From Campylobacterales bacterium (GTDB lineage Bacteria; Campylobacterota; Campylobacteria; Campylobacterales; Nitratiruptoraceae), in contig JALVTF010000006.1 in NCBI GenBank assembly GCA_027024145.1, forward strand, positions 1 to 57,231: a stretch of DNA of 57,231 nt, read 5' to 3'. Position 1 is the first letter of the stretch. Each line of letters opens with the position of its first letter. Below are positions 1 to 9,303 of the stretch, piece by piece. The position numbers and the translations under genes are program-made. The notes beneath the pieces were generated by a model. That model did not search any database, was not told where the DNA came from, and saw only the letters and a list, made by a program, of their open reading frames with translations.

Positions 1-258
1 TCTATAAACACTATCTATAAAGAAAAAGGATGCCCGGTGTGCAATTGGAGCGGTTTTCGCTCACGCCGCGCAGTAGGGGAGCTTTTTTTGATGAATGATG
101 AGATCAAAACACTGATAGCCCAAGGAAGCAACGACATCGAGCTCAAGCAAACCATGATTCAACAAGGGATGAAAACACTCAAAGAGAATCTCCTCGAGCT
201 CGTTCTTTCTGGCCAAACTTCACTCAAAGAGGCGATCCGCGTGGGTCTCAAGGACTGA
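1..258 (+). CDS. gspE: Type II secretion ATPase GspE, C-terminal fragment
   Basis: The frame is open from the first base, so this is the last 85 residues of a gene that begins outside the window. The visible stretch has the CPVC pair followed by a R-S-R-R-A-V-G-E-L-F segment. This matches the zinc-binding tail of GspE/PilB assembly ATPases, which usually read CxxC...GR.ai.E. These cytoplasmic ATPases drive pseudopilus assembly. The stop codon lies 2 bases before the gspF start, so the two genes are in one operon. The Walker motifs are upstream and not seen, so GspE rather than PilB is inferred from the adjoining gspF and the nearby pseudopilin set. Confidence 0.8.
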   Translation, partial: SINTIYKEKGCPVCNWSGFRSRRAVGELFLMNDEIKTLIAQGSNDIELKQTMIQQGMKTLKENLLELVLSGQTSLKEAIRVGLKD

Positions 259-260
259 GG

Positions 261-1451
261 ATGCGATTTCGCTACACCGCTTATGACAAAACAAAACGTA
301 TCAAGGGAGAAATCGAAGCTTCAAGCATAGAAGAAGCCAAAAGCCGTTTAACGCATCTGGTACTTATCGATATCAGACCTACTCGAAAACTTACTATACA
401 TCTCAGCAAAAAAGCCAACAAAAAAGAGCTCGCCAAACTCTTCAATGTCTTGGGGCACTATCTCAAAGCTTCCATACCATTGGCAAGTGCGCTCAATCTT
501 ACCAAAAATCAGCTTGAAAGCACACGCCTCATACGCTTCGTCGATTACCTCCTCATACAGATCAAAGAGGGTCAGTCCCTCTATAATGCTTTAGAGTCAC
601 AAAACTTTATCCGATTGCCTCGCTATATCGTCAACTCCATCAAAATAGGTGAAGAAAGTGGCAAACTCGATCGTATTTTACTCGAGATGGCAAAATTTTT
701 ACAAGAAGAAGAGAAAATAGCCTCCAAGACGATCCAAGCACTCATCTACCCCCTCTTTATCGTCGGGGTCTCCATATTTATGATATCTTTTATGCTTACT
801 ACCGTTGTACCAAAAATTGTCAAAGTTTTTACAAGCCTTCATCAAGAGCTCCCTTCTATAACGAGATTCGTCATCGAAAGTGGACACTTTGTACAAGAAA
901 ATATCATCACCCTCATCGCTTCTGCACTCATTCTCATAACTTCAATAACTATACTATACAAAAAAAGTGCTCCATTTCGTCTTGTCATAGACACTGCACT
1001 CTTGCGGCTTCCCATAATCAAAAATATTATTCTCTCCAAAGAACTGGGACGTTTTAGCTATCTCACCTATATACTCACAAACTCCGGAATTACCTATGTA
1101 AACGCTATCAATCTCGCAACTACTACGATAGAAAATAGCAAACTCAAAAAGATTTTTGAAAATGCGCTCAAAGAGGTAGTGGAAGGAAAACGATTCTCCA
1201 CGGCGCTGGTCAAAGCTAGATTTTCCTACGATCAAAGCTTCCTCCAATCTCTCGCTCTAGCAGAAGAGACAGGAGAGATAGGAGATATTTTGCAAAGCAT
1301 CAGCGATCTTTACATGGAAGAGAACGAAGCACGTATCAATACGCTCCTCAGTCTTCTTGAGCCAATGCTCATCATCTTCGTAGGAGGCACGATCGGTTTT
1401 ATCGTCACGGCACTGCTACTGCCGATGTTTCGTATGAACATCCTGCACTGA
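261..1451 (+). CDS. gspF: Type II secretion inner-membrane platform protein GspF
   Basis: A 396-residue protein, the usual GspF length. It opens with the typical F-x-Y-x-A-x-D start and a basic cytoplasmic region. It then shows the duplicated GspF fold, with membrane segments at about residues 168-192, 216-236 and 368-392. GspF is the polytopic platform that couples the GspE ATPase to pseudopilus growth. It follows gspE directly. Its last 36 bases overlap the end of the convergent pseudopilin gene at 1416-1931. The PilC paralogue of type IV pili is the alternative, but the adjacent gspGHIJ-type genes favour type II secretion. Confidence 0.87.
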   Translation: MRFRYTAYDKTKRIKGEIEASSIEEAKSRLTHLVLIDIRPTRKLTIHLSKKANKKELAKLFNVLGHYLKASIPLASALNLTKNQLESTRLIRFVDYLLIQIKEGQSLYNALESQNFIRLPRYIVNSIKIGEESGKLDRILLEMAKFLQEEEKIASKTIQALIYPLFIVGVSIFMISFMLTTVVPKIVKVFTSLHQELPSITRFVIESGHFVQENIITLIASALILITSITILYKKSAPFRLVIDTALLRLPIIKNIILSKELGRFSYLTYILTNSGITYVNAINLATTTIENSKLKKIFENALKEVVEGKRFSTALVKARFSYDQSFLQSLALAEETGEIGDILQSISDLYMEENEARINTLLSLLEPMLIIFVGGTIGFIVTALLLPMFRMNILH

Positions 1452-1931
1452 CGGCCCTACCATCTCAAAATAAAGAGGTGTACCCTCATCGATATAGACA
1501 AAGAGTTTTTCACCCTTTTGATAGATACGAAAAACCTGCACATTTTTTGCAAACCGATCTAAGTAAAACAGCTCGTCATTCGGCAATGCTATGGGATTGT
1601 AGCTTTCTGCCCGCATAAGGCTCTTTTGATTTTTACTTACATACCATACCACGTATGGTTCGATGATGTCATACAAAGAATTCGCCGTGCGAATAAAAAC
1701 GCGACAGTAGTTCTTTTCAGGAGATTTTTCTATTCTTATGCTTTGTGCTTGTAAAAGATCATTGTAGAGCACTTTGACCAAAATGTTTTTTTTCACTCCA
1801 TATCGGCTACTGCGTTCGAGTAATTTTTGTACAGATTTTGCCTGTCCTAAGATATAACTCATCGCCAAAAACAGCATCGAGAGAATCGCAACGGCTATGA
1901 GAATTTCCAAAAGCGTAAAAGATCGCCTCAT
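1416..1931 (-). CDS. gspJ: Pseudopilin, GspJ-like
   Basis: A 171-residue protein with a type III (prepilin-type) signal: a short basic head, MRRS, then FTLLEILIAVAILSMLFLAM. The conserved Glu is at +5 of the mature form. The residue before the Phe is Ser, not the usual Gly. The rest is a soluble domain with no motif that I recognise. It is the last gene of the leftward four-gene pseudopilin block and overlaps the preceding gene by 4 bases. Assignment as minor pseudopilin J rests on gene order (G, H, I, J) and size, not on diagnostic residues. Confidence 0.65.
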   Translation of the reverse strand: MRRSFTLLEILIAVAILSMLFLAMSYILGQAKSVQKLLERSSRYGVKKNILVKVLYNDLLQAQSIRIEKSPEKNYCRVFIRTANSLYDIIEPYVVWYVSKNQKSLMRAESYNPIALPNDELFYLDRFAKNVQVFRIYQKGEKLFVYIDEGTPLYFEMVGPSVQDVHTKHRQ

Positions 1932-2311
1932 TGTAGATCCACTTCATACGCACTATGGGAATTATACGCATCATGCGCAGTAATTTTATAGATCGTTTCT
2001 GTGAAAGCACTCTTTTGCGAGAGATTTATCTCATTTACCATATCGACACTCTTTTGCACATGTACCGAATCTCTTTTGAGTCTCCGTATGATAGCGTCGT
2101 TGGTGATATTGAAATCACGCAACTGCTCGTACATATTCGTCGCTTCCTTGCCTTCGATAATAGCTACACTCGATTTGAGGGCAAATAGATCCTGTGTCAA
2201 AGAGAGATGCAGCAGATGTCTATCATTGGAAGAGAGATGGAAAAAAGCGCCTGCCACCACGAAAAATATCATCACGGCTATCAGTGTCTCGATAAGAGTA
2301 AAAGCCTTCAA
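1928..2311 (-). CDS. gspI: Pseudopilin, GspI-like
   Basis: A 127-residue protein beginning MKA-FTLIETLIAVMIFFVVAG, a prepilin-type N-terminal methylation signal with Ala in place of Gly before the cleaved Phe. The short length fits the minor pseudopilin I. It overlaps both neighbours by 4 bases (ATGA junctions), so translation of the block is coupled. The product would sit in the inner membrane and join the tip of the pseudopilus. The letter I is inferred from order and size only. Confidence 0.6.
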   Translation of the reverse strand: MKAFTLIETLIAVMIFFVVAGAFFHLSSNDRHLLHLSLTQDLFALKSSVAIIEGKEATNMYEQLRDFNITNDAIIRRLKRDSVHVQKSVDMVNEINLSQKSAFTETIYKITAHDAYNSHSAYEVDLQ

Positions 2312-2781
2312 TAGTACTCTCCGGCAGCAGGTGCGAAGTTTGCAAGTAAAAAGAGTTGCTTTGCTTGCTCCAATGAATGTGCTTTCATAATTGCAAGCGG
2401 TTTGAATACATAGTAGCCTTGGGAAGATTTGAGAACGAAATACGATCCCAGTCCACTATGGATGCTATATGTAAAAACAATTCGCCGGCCGGTTTTTTGG
2501 CCAAAATTTACTTCTTCCCATAGCCCATTTTTACAGCGATAAGCCACGGGATCGGTTAGTCTAAGATGAAGCGGCACCTTTTTGCCATCTTTTTGTGCCT
2601 CGATAGTTCCATCTGCATAGAGCGTCACCGACCCCTGTGGCCAAAGAAACTCTCTCAGAGCATCGACTTCGACACTCTTGGATTGTACCTGTGGCAAACG
2701 AACCACCAGAAACGTGATAATCCCTATTAATACTACGACGACAAGGAGTTCAATGAGTGTAAAAGCTTTTACTTTTGACAT
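2308..2781 (-). CDS. gspH: Pseudopilin, GspH-like
   Basis: A 157-residue protein with the signal MSKVKA-FTLIELLVVVVLIGIITFLVV. Ala again replaces the Gly at -1. A soluble beta-rich domain without Cys pairs near the end follows. It overlaps the GspG gene by 13 bases and the next gene by 4, so it is second in the leftward block. Size and place fit the minor pseudopilin H. The chain is too divergent to separate H from a generic type II pseudopilin by eye. Confidence 0.6.
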   Translation of the reverse strand: MSKVKAFTLIELLVVVVLIGIITFLVVRLPQVQSKSVEVDALREFLWPQGSVTLYADGTIEAQKDGKKVPLHLRLTDPVAYRCKNGLWEEVNFGQKTGRRIVFTYSIHSGLGSYFVLKSSQGYYVFKPLAIMKAHSLEQAKQLFLLANFAPAAGEYY

Positions 2782-3188
2782 TCGCTGAGCTTGATGTCGC
2801 GATTTTCTCCTTTGCCCCCCTCTTTTTTATCCGCTCCTAAAGAGATAATATCGATATCACCGTCATTATTGACGTAGATGTACTCACCGCCCCAAGGATC
2901 TTTGGGCACGCTTTTGCTTCCTAAAAACCCACCTTGTGGATAGCTTTTATACTTTTGAGGGTCGGGATTTTTCACAAGCGCTTGCAAACCCTCCTCGGTG
3001 GTAGGATAGGAGCCTTCTTGGACTTTGAAGCTATCGAGGGCATCTTTGAGCGACTTCATCTGCACACAGACAAGCTTTTGCTTCGCCTGTTCGCTCTGAC
3101 CTATGACGTTTGGCACCACCAATGCAGCCAAAAGACCTAAAATCACTACAACGATCATTATCTCTATGAGTGTAAATGCCTGTCGCAT
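2769..3188 (-). CDS. gspG: Major pseudopilin GspG
   Basis: The start is placed at 3188 because GAGGAGAAGT lies just upstream and the protein then begins MRQA-FTLIEIMIVVVILGLLAALVVP, the classic pseudopilin signal. Upstream in-frame codons would add an unlikely 12-residue head. The 139-residue product has the major-pseudopilin signature: a long hydrophobic helix, then D-x-F-K-x-x-x-G-x-Y-P-T-x-x-x-G-L and the C-terminal D-P-W-G-x-x-Y loop with calcium-binding acidic residues. The first two features identify GspG better than the other three pseudopilins here. It heads the leftward gspGHIJ block. Confidence 0.87.
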   Translation of the reverse strand: MRQAFTLIEIMIVVVILGLLAALVVPNVIGQSEQAKQKLVCVQMKSLKDALDSFKVQEGSYPTTEEGLQALVKNPDPQKYKSYPQGGFLGSKSVPKDPWGGEYIYVNNDGDIDIISLGADKKEGGKGENRDIKLSECQK

Positions 3189-3262
3189 ACTTCTCCTCTC
3201 GTACGTTTTGCATAATTCTATCATATACCGCTTTTTAGTAACATCAGCAATAAAATTTTAAC

Positions 3263-4018
3263 CTACCACATGCCCATATTTGCGATGAGCGCATCGTGGA
3301 TATGACCGTTTGAGGCGACGATAATATCGCCGAAGCGGTAGGGTGCGCCTACGTGGTTGGTCACCGTGCCGCCAGCTTCTTGGACGAGCAAGATACCGGC
3401 CGCCACGTCCCAGGGCATGAGATTGACCTCGTAAAAACCTGCAAAGCGCCCGCAGGCTACGTAGGCCAGATCTATCGCAGCACTGCCGAGCCTTCTGATG
3501 TCGCGCGTCTTGGGCAGAAGCTGGGCCATCGTATCGATGACGAAGCGATAGTCCCTGCCCATTTCGACCTTTGTATAGGGAAAGCCGGTGGCGATGAGAG
3601 CATCGATGAGCTGCGCTGCTTTGCTCACTGTGATTTTTTCTTCGTTTAAAAATGCTCCCCCACCCTTTTTGGCATAGAAAAACTCTTCTAAAATGGGATT
3701 GTATACAGCCGCTTCGATAGGCTCTCCATTCTCCCAAATGCCTACGGAGACGCAGCAGTAGGCGATATGGTGGACGAAGTTGGTGGTGCCGTCGATAGGA
3801 TCGATAAAGATAGCTCTATCGGGAATGGTACCGTCGAAACTCTCCTCCGCTACGATGGCAAAATCGGGATATTTTTTAGCCAGCGCCTCTTTGAGATACT
3901 CCTCTATCGTCACGTCAAACTGCGTCACCAAATCGACGCTCGCCTTTTTATGGATCTCTTTTTTCTCCTCATACGCTTCGGCCAGCATCCCTCCGGCGAT
4001 TTTTATCACCTCTTTCAT
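3263..4018 (-). CDS. suhB: Inositol monophosphatase family protein (SuhB-like)
   Basis: A 251-residue cytosolic magnesium-dependent phosphomonoesterase. The metal-site motifs are all present: the E-E-S segment, the DPIDGTTNF loop in the middle, and the late W-D-V-A-A-G motif. Family members remove phosphate from inositol 1-phosphate, fructose 1,6-bisphosphate or NADP. In bacteria SuhB also takes part in rRNA antitermination. The true substrate cannot be told from sequence. It is transcribed away from the HtrA gene, with 85 bases between them. Confidence 0.87.
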   Translation of the reverse strand: MKEVIKIAGGMLAEAYEEKKEIHKKASVDLVTQFDVTIEEYLKEALAKKYPDFAIVAEESFDGTIPDRAIFIDPIDGTTNFVHHIAYCCVSVGIWENGEPIEAAVYNPILEEFFYAKKGGGAFLNEEKITVSKAAQLIDALIATGFPYTKVEMGRDYRFVIDTMAQLLPKTRDIRRLGSAAIDLAYVACGRFAGFYEVNLMPWDVAAGILLVQEAGGTVTNHVGAPYRFGDIIVASNGHIHDALIANMGMW

Positions 4019-4103
4019 CGTTAACCTTTCGTTAATTTTCCATTAAGAATAGTAAAGATTTTTATCATATCATTTCAATGATTAAACTTTCGAGGAGGAA
4101 AAA
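4019..4103. promoter_or_regulatory. Divergent suhB/htrA promoter region with small palindrome
   Basis: This AT-rich 85-base gap separates divergent genes. It contains a 6+6 inverted repeat ATCATT-TC-AATGAT at 4069-4082 and, just before the HtrA start, a strong GAGGAGG ribosome binding site. No promoter hexamer pair is convincing. The palindrome is a candidate operator, possibly for the regulator encoded just downstream of htrA. Confidence 0.35.
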
Positions 4104-5507
4104 ATGAAAAGAGTCGTAATTCTTTCGACAATTGCAGCCGTGATGCTGAGTGCTGCGACGATTCACTTCAACGAAGCACCCAAAGTTACCAACCGTGTCA
4201 TGCCAGGAAACGGCCAAAACACCGTACTCTCTTTTTACGACGCCATCAAAGATGCCAAACAAAGCGTCGTCAACATCTCGACCAAAAAGCGCATCAAGAT
4301 GCCTTCGATGCAGAATATGCCCTTTTTCAACGACCCCTTTTTCAAGCAGTTCTTCGGCCCGATGTTTCACAACGCCATCCCAAGAAGCCGCGTAGAACGT
4401 GCTCTGGGAAGCGGCGTGATCATCAGCAGTGACGGCTACATCGTCACCAACAACCACGTCATCCGCAACGCCGACGAAATCACCGTCACACTACCGGGTG
4501 ATACGAAAGAGTACAAGGCCAAAGTGATCGGCAAAGATCCTCTTACGGACCTGGCCGTCATCAAGATCGACAAAACGGGTCTCAAAGCCATCAAGATGGC
4601 TGACTCTTCGCAGATCAAGCCAGGGGATGTAGTTTTTGCCATCGGGAATCCCTTTGGAATCGGCGAAACCGTCACACAGGGGATCGTGAGCGCAACCAAT
4701 AGAAACAACGTGGGCATCAATACCTACGAAAACTTCATCCAAACAGATGCCGCCATCAACCCCGGCAACAGCGGCGGCGCTCTCGTGGATAGCCGCGGAG
4801 CTCTCATCGGTATCAACAGTGCTATCATCACGCGTAGCGGCGGCAACAACGGAATCGGATTCGCAATTCCTTCCAATATGGTCAAAGATGTAGTCAAAAA
4901 ACTCATAGAAAAAGGAAAAATCGAACGCGGCTATCTGGGCGTCGTAATCGAAGACCTGCGCGGCAATCTCAAAGATGTCTATGCCCATAAATACGGTGCT
5001 GTGGTCGTGGATGTGCAGCCAGACAGCGCAGCGGCAAAAGCCGGCATCAAGCGAGGCGATCTCATCATCGAAGTGGACGGCAAAAAAGTAGATGACGCCA
5101 ATACACTCAAATCGATCATCGGCTCTTACCCTCCGGGCAAAAAGGTGCGCATCACCTATGAACGCAATAAAACGATCCATACCACGACGGTCAAACTCGC
5201 CGAACGTCCGACAGGCTCAAACAGTGCAGTATCGGAGCTCAAAGGTTTGGAGGTCCAAACCCTCGATGATCGCATCCGCCACATGTACAACATCCCAAGC
5301 GATGTCAAAGGGGTTTTCGTCACCAACGTCAAAGAAAACTCCCCGGCCGACAAAGCGGGAATCAAACCGGGCGATGTTATAATAGGCGTAGAGGATATGA
5401 ACATCACAAACGTAGCAGATCTCAAAAAAGCCTTCGCCAAATACAAAGGTCCCAAAAAGATCTTTATCAAACGCCAAGGTATGCCGCTCATCTTGGTACT
5501 CAAATAA
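4104..5507 (+). CDS. degP: Periplasmic Do-family serine protease/chaperone (HtrA/DegP/DegQ)
   Basis: A 467-residue protein with an N-terminal signal segment, a trypsin-like domain and two PDZ domains (about residues 270-365 and 375-467). The catalytic triad is intact: His118 in NNHVI, Asp149 in TDLAVIK and Ser223 in GNSGGAL. These enzymes degrade or refold damaged envelope proteins. A strong Shine-Dalgarno sequence precedes the ATG. The adjacent two-component genes on the same strand (30 bases away) suggest envelope-stress control. DegP and DegQ cannot be separated by eye. Confidence 0.93.
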   Translation: MKRVVILSTIAAVMLSAATIHFNEAPKVTNRVMPGNGQNTVLSFYDAIKDAKQSVVNISTKKRIKMPSMQNMPFFNDPFFKQFFGPMFHNAIPRSRVERALGSGVIISSDGYIVTNNHVIRNADEITVTLPGDTKEYKAKVIGKDPLTDLAVIKIDKTGLKAIKMADSSQIKPGDVVFAIGNPFGIGETVTQGIVSATNRNNVGINTYENFIQTDAAINPGNSGGALVDSRGALIGINSAIITRSGGNNGIGFAIPSNMVKDVVKKLIEKGKIERGYLGVVIEDLRGNLKDVYAHKYGAVVVDVQPDSAAAKAGIKRGDLIIEVDGKKVDDANTLKSIIGSYPPGKKVRITYERNKTIHTTTVKLAERPTGSNSAVSELKGLEVQTLDDRIRHMYNIPSDVKGVFVTNVKENSPADKAGIKPGDVIIGVEDMNITNVADLKKAFAKYKGPKKIFIKRQGMPLILVLK

Positions 5508-5537
5508 TTTCTCCCCTCGCGGGGGCAAAGGATGTGT

Positions 5538-6197
5538 ATGAAAGTGGTAATGATCGAAGATGATTTGGAGCTCGCCGAAATCCTTAGTGAATATCTCAAA
5601 AAGTACGGCATCGAAGTGACCAACTACGAAGATCCCTTTATCGCCCTCTCGGCGCTCCATATCGAAAAGGACTACGACGCGCTGATTTTAGACTTGACGT
5701 TACCTGGCATGGATGGACTCGAGATTTTAAAAAAGCTACGCGAATTTAGCGACATTCCTGTGATCATCAGCAGTGCCAGGAGCGATCTGAGCGACAAAGT
5801 GATAGGATTGGACTTAGGAGCGGACGACTATCTGCCAAAACCCTACGATCCCAAGGAGCTCGAAGCCAGACTCAAAGCCATCACCCGCCGCCGCGCCAAA
5901 CCACCCAAAGAGCCGGAGTTTCGCATCTACAAAAACCGCCATGAAATCGTCTTTCAGAACAAAACACTTCCCCTCACGCCGGCTGAATACGAGGTGCTCA
6001 GCTACCTCATCGAGCACCCCAATCAGCCCATCAATCGCGAAGAGCTGCTCTATGCGTGCGAGAGTCTCAGTGAAAGTGCGTCGGTCAAGACCATCGACGT
6101 CATCATCAGCCGCATACGCCAAAAGTTAACAGAGGATCCGAAAAATCCCCGCTACATCATATCCGTACGCGGTGTGGGATATAAATTCGTTCCATGA
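5538..6197 (+). CDS. OmpR-family response regulator (ArsR/CpxR-like)
   Basis: A 219-residue regulator with a receiver domain (acidic pair E-D-D near the start, phospho-acceptor Asp in LILDLTLPGMDG, Lys in LPKPYDP) and a winged-helix DNA-binding domain ending VRGVGYKFVP. I use the ATG at 5538, not the one 6 bases earlier, because the earlier ATG overlaps the GGGGGCAAAGGA ribosome binding site. Its stop overlaps the kinase start (ATGA), so the pair is coupled. The pair resembles the acid-responsive ArsRS system of Helicobacter; the actual stimulus is unknown. Confidence 0.9.
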   Translation: MKVVMIEDDLELAEILSEYLKKYGIEVTNYEDPFIALSALHIEKDYDALILDLTLPGMDGLEILKKLREFSDIPVIISSARSDLSDKVIGLDLGADDYLPKPYDPKELEARLKAITRRRAKPPKEPEFRIYKNRHEIVFQNKTLPLTPAEYEVLSYLIEHPNQPINREELLYACESLSESASVKTIDVIISRIRQKLTEDPKNPRYIISVRGVGYKFVP

Positions 6198-7411
6198 AAA
6201 AGAGTTCTATCTTTCTTTGGATTACGATCATCTTCCTTTTAGGGTTTCTCGGCATCGCCGGTGCCTATTTTCTTTCGCTCAAATATATCACCACCGCCGA
6301 GAAGTACCAGCGCCAAAAGCGCTTCGACTACGTCTCGCAGGCGATCATCTTGCAACTCAGCAACTTCAAGGACGTCCAGACACTGCTTACAAACTTTCGC
6401 GCTCTCGATCTACTCCCTATCATGCATCTCAAGGAAGTGCGCGCTATCTTAGATGGCGCACAGCCCATCAAGAAACGCAAATTCCCCATCGGCCAGGTGC
6501 TCGTACTCAAAAAAAACGACAGCTACTATTTCCTGGTCCAAAGTTTCGGTAACGTCATCCTGCTCAAAGACATCTCCAAAAACATGGCATCCCTCAAACT
6601 CCTCTACACCATCATTTTTGCAGTGACGCTGGGGCTTTTGCTCATGATTTACATCCTGATGCTGCTCAAACTCAAGCCCCTCAAAAAGATCACGCGCGAA
6701 ATAGGCAAATTCTCCCGCGGCCAGCTCGATCTCGATCTGGATATCCAGGGATTCAAGGAGCTGAATGAAGTGGCGGCTGCTCTCGACAACGCGGCACAAA
6801 GCCTCAAAAACATCCAAAACTCGCGCAAGCTGCTTTTGCGCAACATCATGCACGAACTCAAAACCCCCATCACGAAAGGGCGCATCCAAGCAGAAATGGT
6901 GGAAGATCCCAAGCAGCGCCAACGCTTGGTGCAGATCTTCGAAAAGCTCAACTCCCTCATCAACGAACTGGCCGCCCTCGAAGCGGTCAACTCCAAAATC
7001 AAACCCAACTTCGAAAATCTCCATCTCGGTGATATCTTAGACGAAGCCATCAATATCGGGATGTTCGATAAAAAGGACCTCATCATCGAGCGCCACGCAA
7101 ACCCCATCATCCAAGCAGACTACCGCCTCATGGCCATCGCCATCAAAAACCTCATCGACAACGCCCTCAAATATGCCGAGGACTCCAAAGCCACCATCAT
7201 TCTCGAAACAGACCATATCGCCATCGCCAACAAAGGCGCACCCCTCAAAGAGCCACTCTCCCACTATCTCGAACCTTTCAGCAAAGAGGGCAAAAGAAGC
7301 GGTTTCGGCCTGGGGCTCTATCTGGTGGACAACATCCTGCGCCTCCATGGATTTTCGCTCGTCTACCGCTACGAGGGGGGCGAAAATATCTTTAGCGTAG
7401 CTTTTAAATAA
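6194..7411 (+). CDS. Sensor histidine kinase, ArsS-like
   Basis: A 405-residue inner-membrane kinase. It has membrane segments at about residues 7-30 and 140-160, a short periplasmic sensor between them, a HAMP-like linker, the H-box RNIMHELKTPITKG with His220, and an ATPase domain with N-box IKNLIDNALKYA and G-box GFGLGLYLV. The H-box sequence and the small sensor are those of the ArsS group common in Campylobacterota. It phosphorylates the regulator just upstream. Neighbouring htrA suggests envelope or pH stress, which is inference. Confidence 0.87.
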   Translation: MKKSSIFLWITIIFLLGFLGIAGAYFLSLKYITTAEKYQRQKRFDYVSQAIILQLSNFKDVQTLLTNFRALDLLPIMHLKEVRAILDGAQPIKKRKFPIGQVLVLKKNDSYYFLVQSFGNVILLKDISKNMASLKLLYTIIFAVTLGLLLMIYILMLLKLKPLKKITREIGKFSRGQLDLDLDIQGFKELNEVAAALDNAAQSLKNIQNSRKLLLRNIMHELKTPITKGRIQAEMVEDPKQRQRLVQIFEKLNSLINELAALEAVNSKIKPNFENLHLGDILDEAINIGMFDKKDLIIERHANPIIQADYRLMAIAIKNLIDNALKYAEDSKATIILETDHIAIANKGAPLKEPLSHYLEPFSKEGKRSGFGLGLYLVDNILRLHGFSLVYRYEGGENIFSVAFK

Positions 7412-7461
7412 TTTTTTCCTCCGTTCGATAATATCTCCAAAAGCCAGCAACGGAGCAGACC

Positions 7462-9303
7462 ATGCGCTACATCTTTTTCATCTTTCTCGCTCTTTCGCTC
7501 TATGCCCAGAGTCTCGATACGCTTTTGCAAGCCTATCGCAGCGCGAGCGAACTTTCCAAAATCACCAAAAGCGACAGCGCGGGATTTGTCTATGTCTATA
7601 CCAGGGAAGATCTCGAGCGCATGCAGGCCTACACACTTGCCGATATCTTGCGCACCGTTCCGGGCCTCAACTACACCCTCTCGCCCAACTACCTCAATCT
7701 CTTTAGCCTGGTCTCCACCACCTTCGCTCCTCCCACCATCGCACGCCTCTACATCAACGACCACGACGTCACGAGCGCGTCGTTTGGGAGCGCTTTGCTC
7801 ATTTGGGGCGCGATGCCTGTGGAGTATATCGACCATATCGAAGTCTACAAAGGCGCTTCTTCCATCGAGTTCGGCGACGAATCGGCCGTCATCGTCATCA
7901 AGGTCTACACAAAGCTTCCCGCACGCGAACTGGGAAACAAACTGCGCATCATAACAGACCATCGCGGCAGCAAAGGGCTCGATCTGTATACCGCGCAGCT
8001 CTTCGATGACTCCTCGCTCTTTGGCTACGTGCACGGTTACGACCTCCAGGCCAAAAAGTATAGACACGGCGGCTACACATATAGACGCGACAAAAAAGAT
8101 TTTTTGGCCTTTTTGCAATACACCACACCCGACTACTCCCTCGAAGCGGCGCACTACAGCCTCAAAAAAGACCCCTTCATAGGCTACGGCATTTCGGCCA
8201 AACCTCGTGACGGCGGACTCCACGCCTACCACAGCTACGTCAAACTCAGCAAGAGATTGTGGAATGCGCAGTGGACACTCTCCCTCGATAGACTACGCTA
8301 TTCGCGCCGCTACCAAGAAGATGCTCCCGGCATCTACACCTCCGGCGGATTCGTCCATAGCTACCACATCACCTACGACGACACCATCGCCGCCATCAAA
8401 TGCAAAAAGCACATCCAAAGCCGCGCAAACTCCTTGCTGCTGGGAGGTTTTTACAAATACAAAGGCTACAAAAGCGACGGCAATTTCGACAGCTTTCTCA
8501 GCGATTCACACAGCCACGTCAATCTTTTTTCACTCTATGCGGAGGATAGCTACAGCTTCGATCCCGATACACTCCTCATCCTCTCGCTCAAGGGAGATTT
8601 TTACCGCTACGCCCACGGCGTGAAAGACCACAACCAAAAGATCCTTCGCATCGGGCTGATTAAAAACCTGGGCAAATGGCAGTTCAAAGGCTTTTATACT
8701 CAAACCTACATTCCGGCGCAGTTTTTTAGCCTCTACTCTCCAAATGATATGCCGCTGCGTGCCAATCCCCGTCTCAAATTCCCTACCATAGAGCTCCTCA
8801 CATTCGGCGGCATCTACAAACATGCGGCCCATACGCTCAAACTCAAAGGCGGACTCAAACATATCAAAGACTACATCAGCTACAGCCCCGCTCGCGGCTA
8901 CTACAACCAGCCGGACAAACAGTACTACGATTTCGTGGAACTCAACTACGCCTATACACTCGATAACGACCGATTCATGCTCGACATCGTCAAAGGGGAC
9001 AATTCCAAAAGAAAACTCTCCCCCGATTTGCAAATCAATCTGCGCACACTGTGCAGCTACGGAAAATTCGATATATATAACGAACTGCTCTACAAAAAAA
9101 ACTACACCTTCTATACTATCCATGTCAAACGAGCACTCGACTACACCCTGGCACTGCAGTACCACTACAGCCCGGACCTTACACTCGGCTTCAAAGCCCA
9201 AAACCTGTTAGACGAGGGATTTGAACAGGCCTATCGCAGTATCGCATCATCCATCCCGGTCTTCGATAGACGCTATATCTTGAGCATGGAGTACACGTTT
9301 TGA
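7462..9303 (+). CDS. TonB-dependent outer-membrane receptor
   Basis: A 613-residue protein with a signal peptide ending near ALSLYAQS and a plug domain containing TREDLERMQAYTLADILRTVPGLNY. A long Tyr/Ser-rich beta-barrel follows, ending in a C-terminal aromatic residue (SMEYTF) as outer-membrane proteins do. The plug keeps the Y-K-G-x-x-S-I-E-F-G-D segment. Its barrel is short for the family and the ligand is not evident. It overlaps the next gene by 4 bases and so is co-expressed with a small periplasmic protein and a c-di-GMP enzyme, which suggests sensing rather than only uptake. Confidence 0.87.
   Translation: MRYIFFIFLALSLYAQSLDTLLQAYRSASELSKITKSDSAGFVYVYTREDLERMQAYTLADILRTVPGLNYTLSPNYLNLFSLVSTTFAPPTIARLYINDHDVTSASFGSALLIWGAMPVEYIDHIEVYKGASSIEFGDESAVIVIKVYTKLPARELGNKLRIITDHRGSKGLDLYTAQLFDDSSLFGYVHGYDLQAKKYRHGGYTYRRDKKDFLAFLQYTTPDYSLEAAHYSLKKDPFIGYGISAKPRDGGLHAYHSYVKLSKRLWNAQWTLSLDRLRYSRRYQEDAPGIYTSGGFVHSYHITYDDTIAAIKCKKHIQSRANSLLLGGFYKYKGYKSDGNFDSFLSDSHSHVNLFSLYAEDSYSFDPDTLLILSLKGDFYRYAHGVKDHNQKILRIGLIKNLGKWQFKGFYTQTYIPAQFFSLYSPNDMPLRANPRLKFPTIELLTFGGIYKHAAHTLKLKGGLKHIKDYISYSPARGYYNQPDKQYYDFVELNYAYTLDNDRFMLDIVKGDNSKRKLSPDLQINLRTLCSYGKFDIYNELLYKKNYTFYTIHVKRALDYTLALQYHYSPDLTLGFKAQNLLDEGFEQAYRSIASSIPVFDRRYILSMEYTF

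Noticed and set aside
5513-5524. CCCC-TCGC-GGGG as a terminator between htrA and the response regulator
   Set aside because: A four-base stem with no T tract; the G run also serves as the regulator's ribosome binding site.
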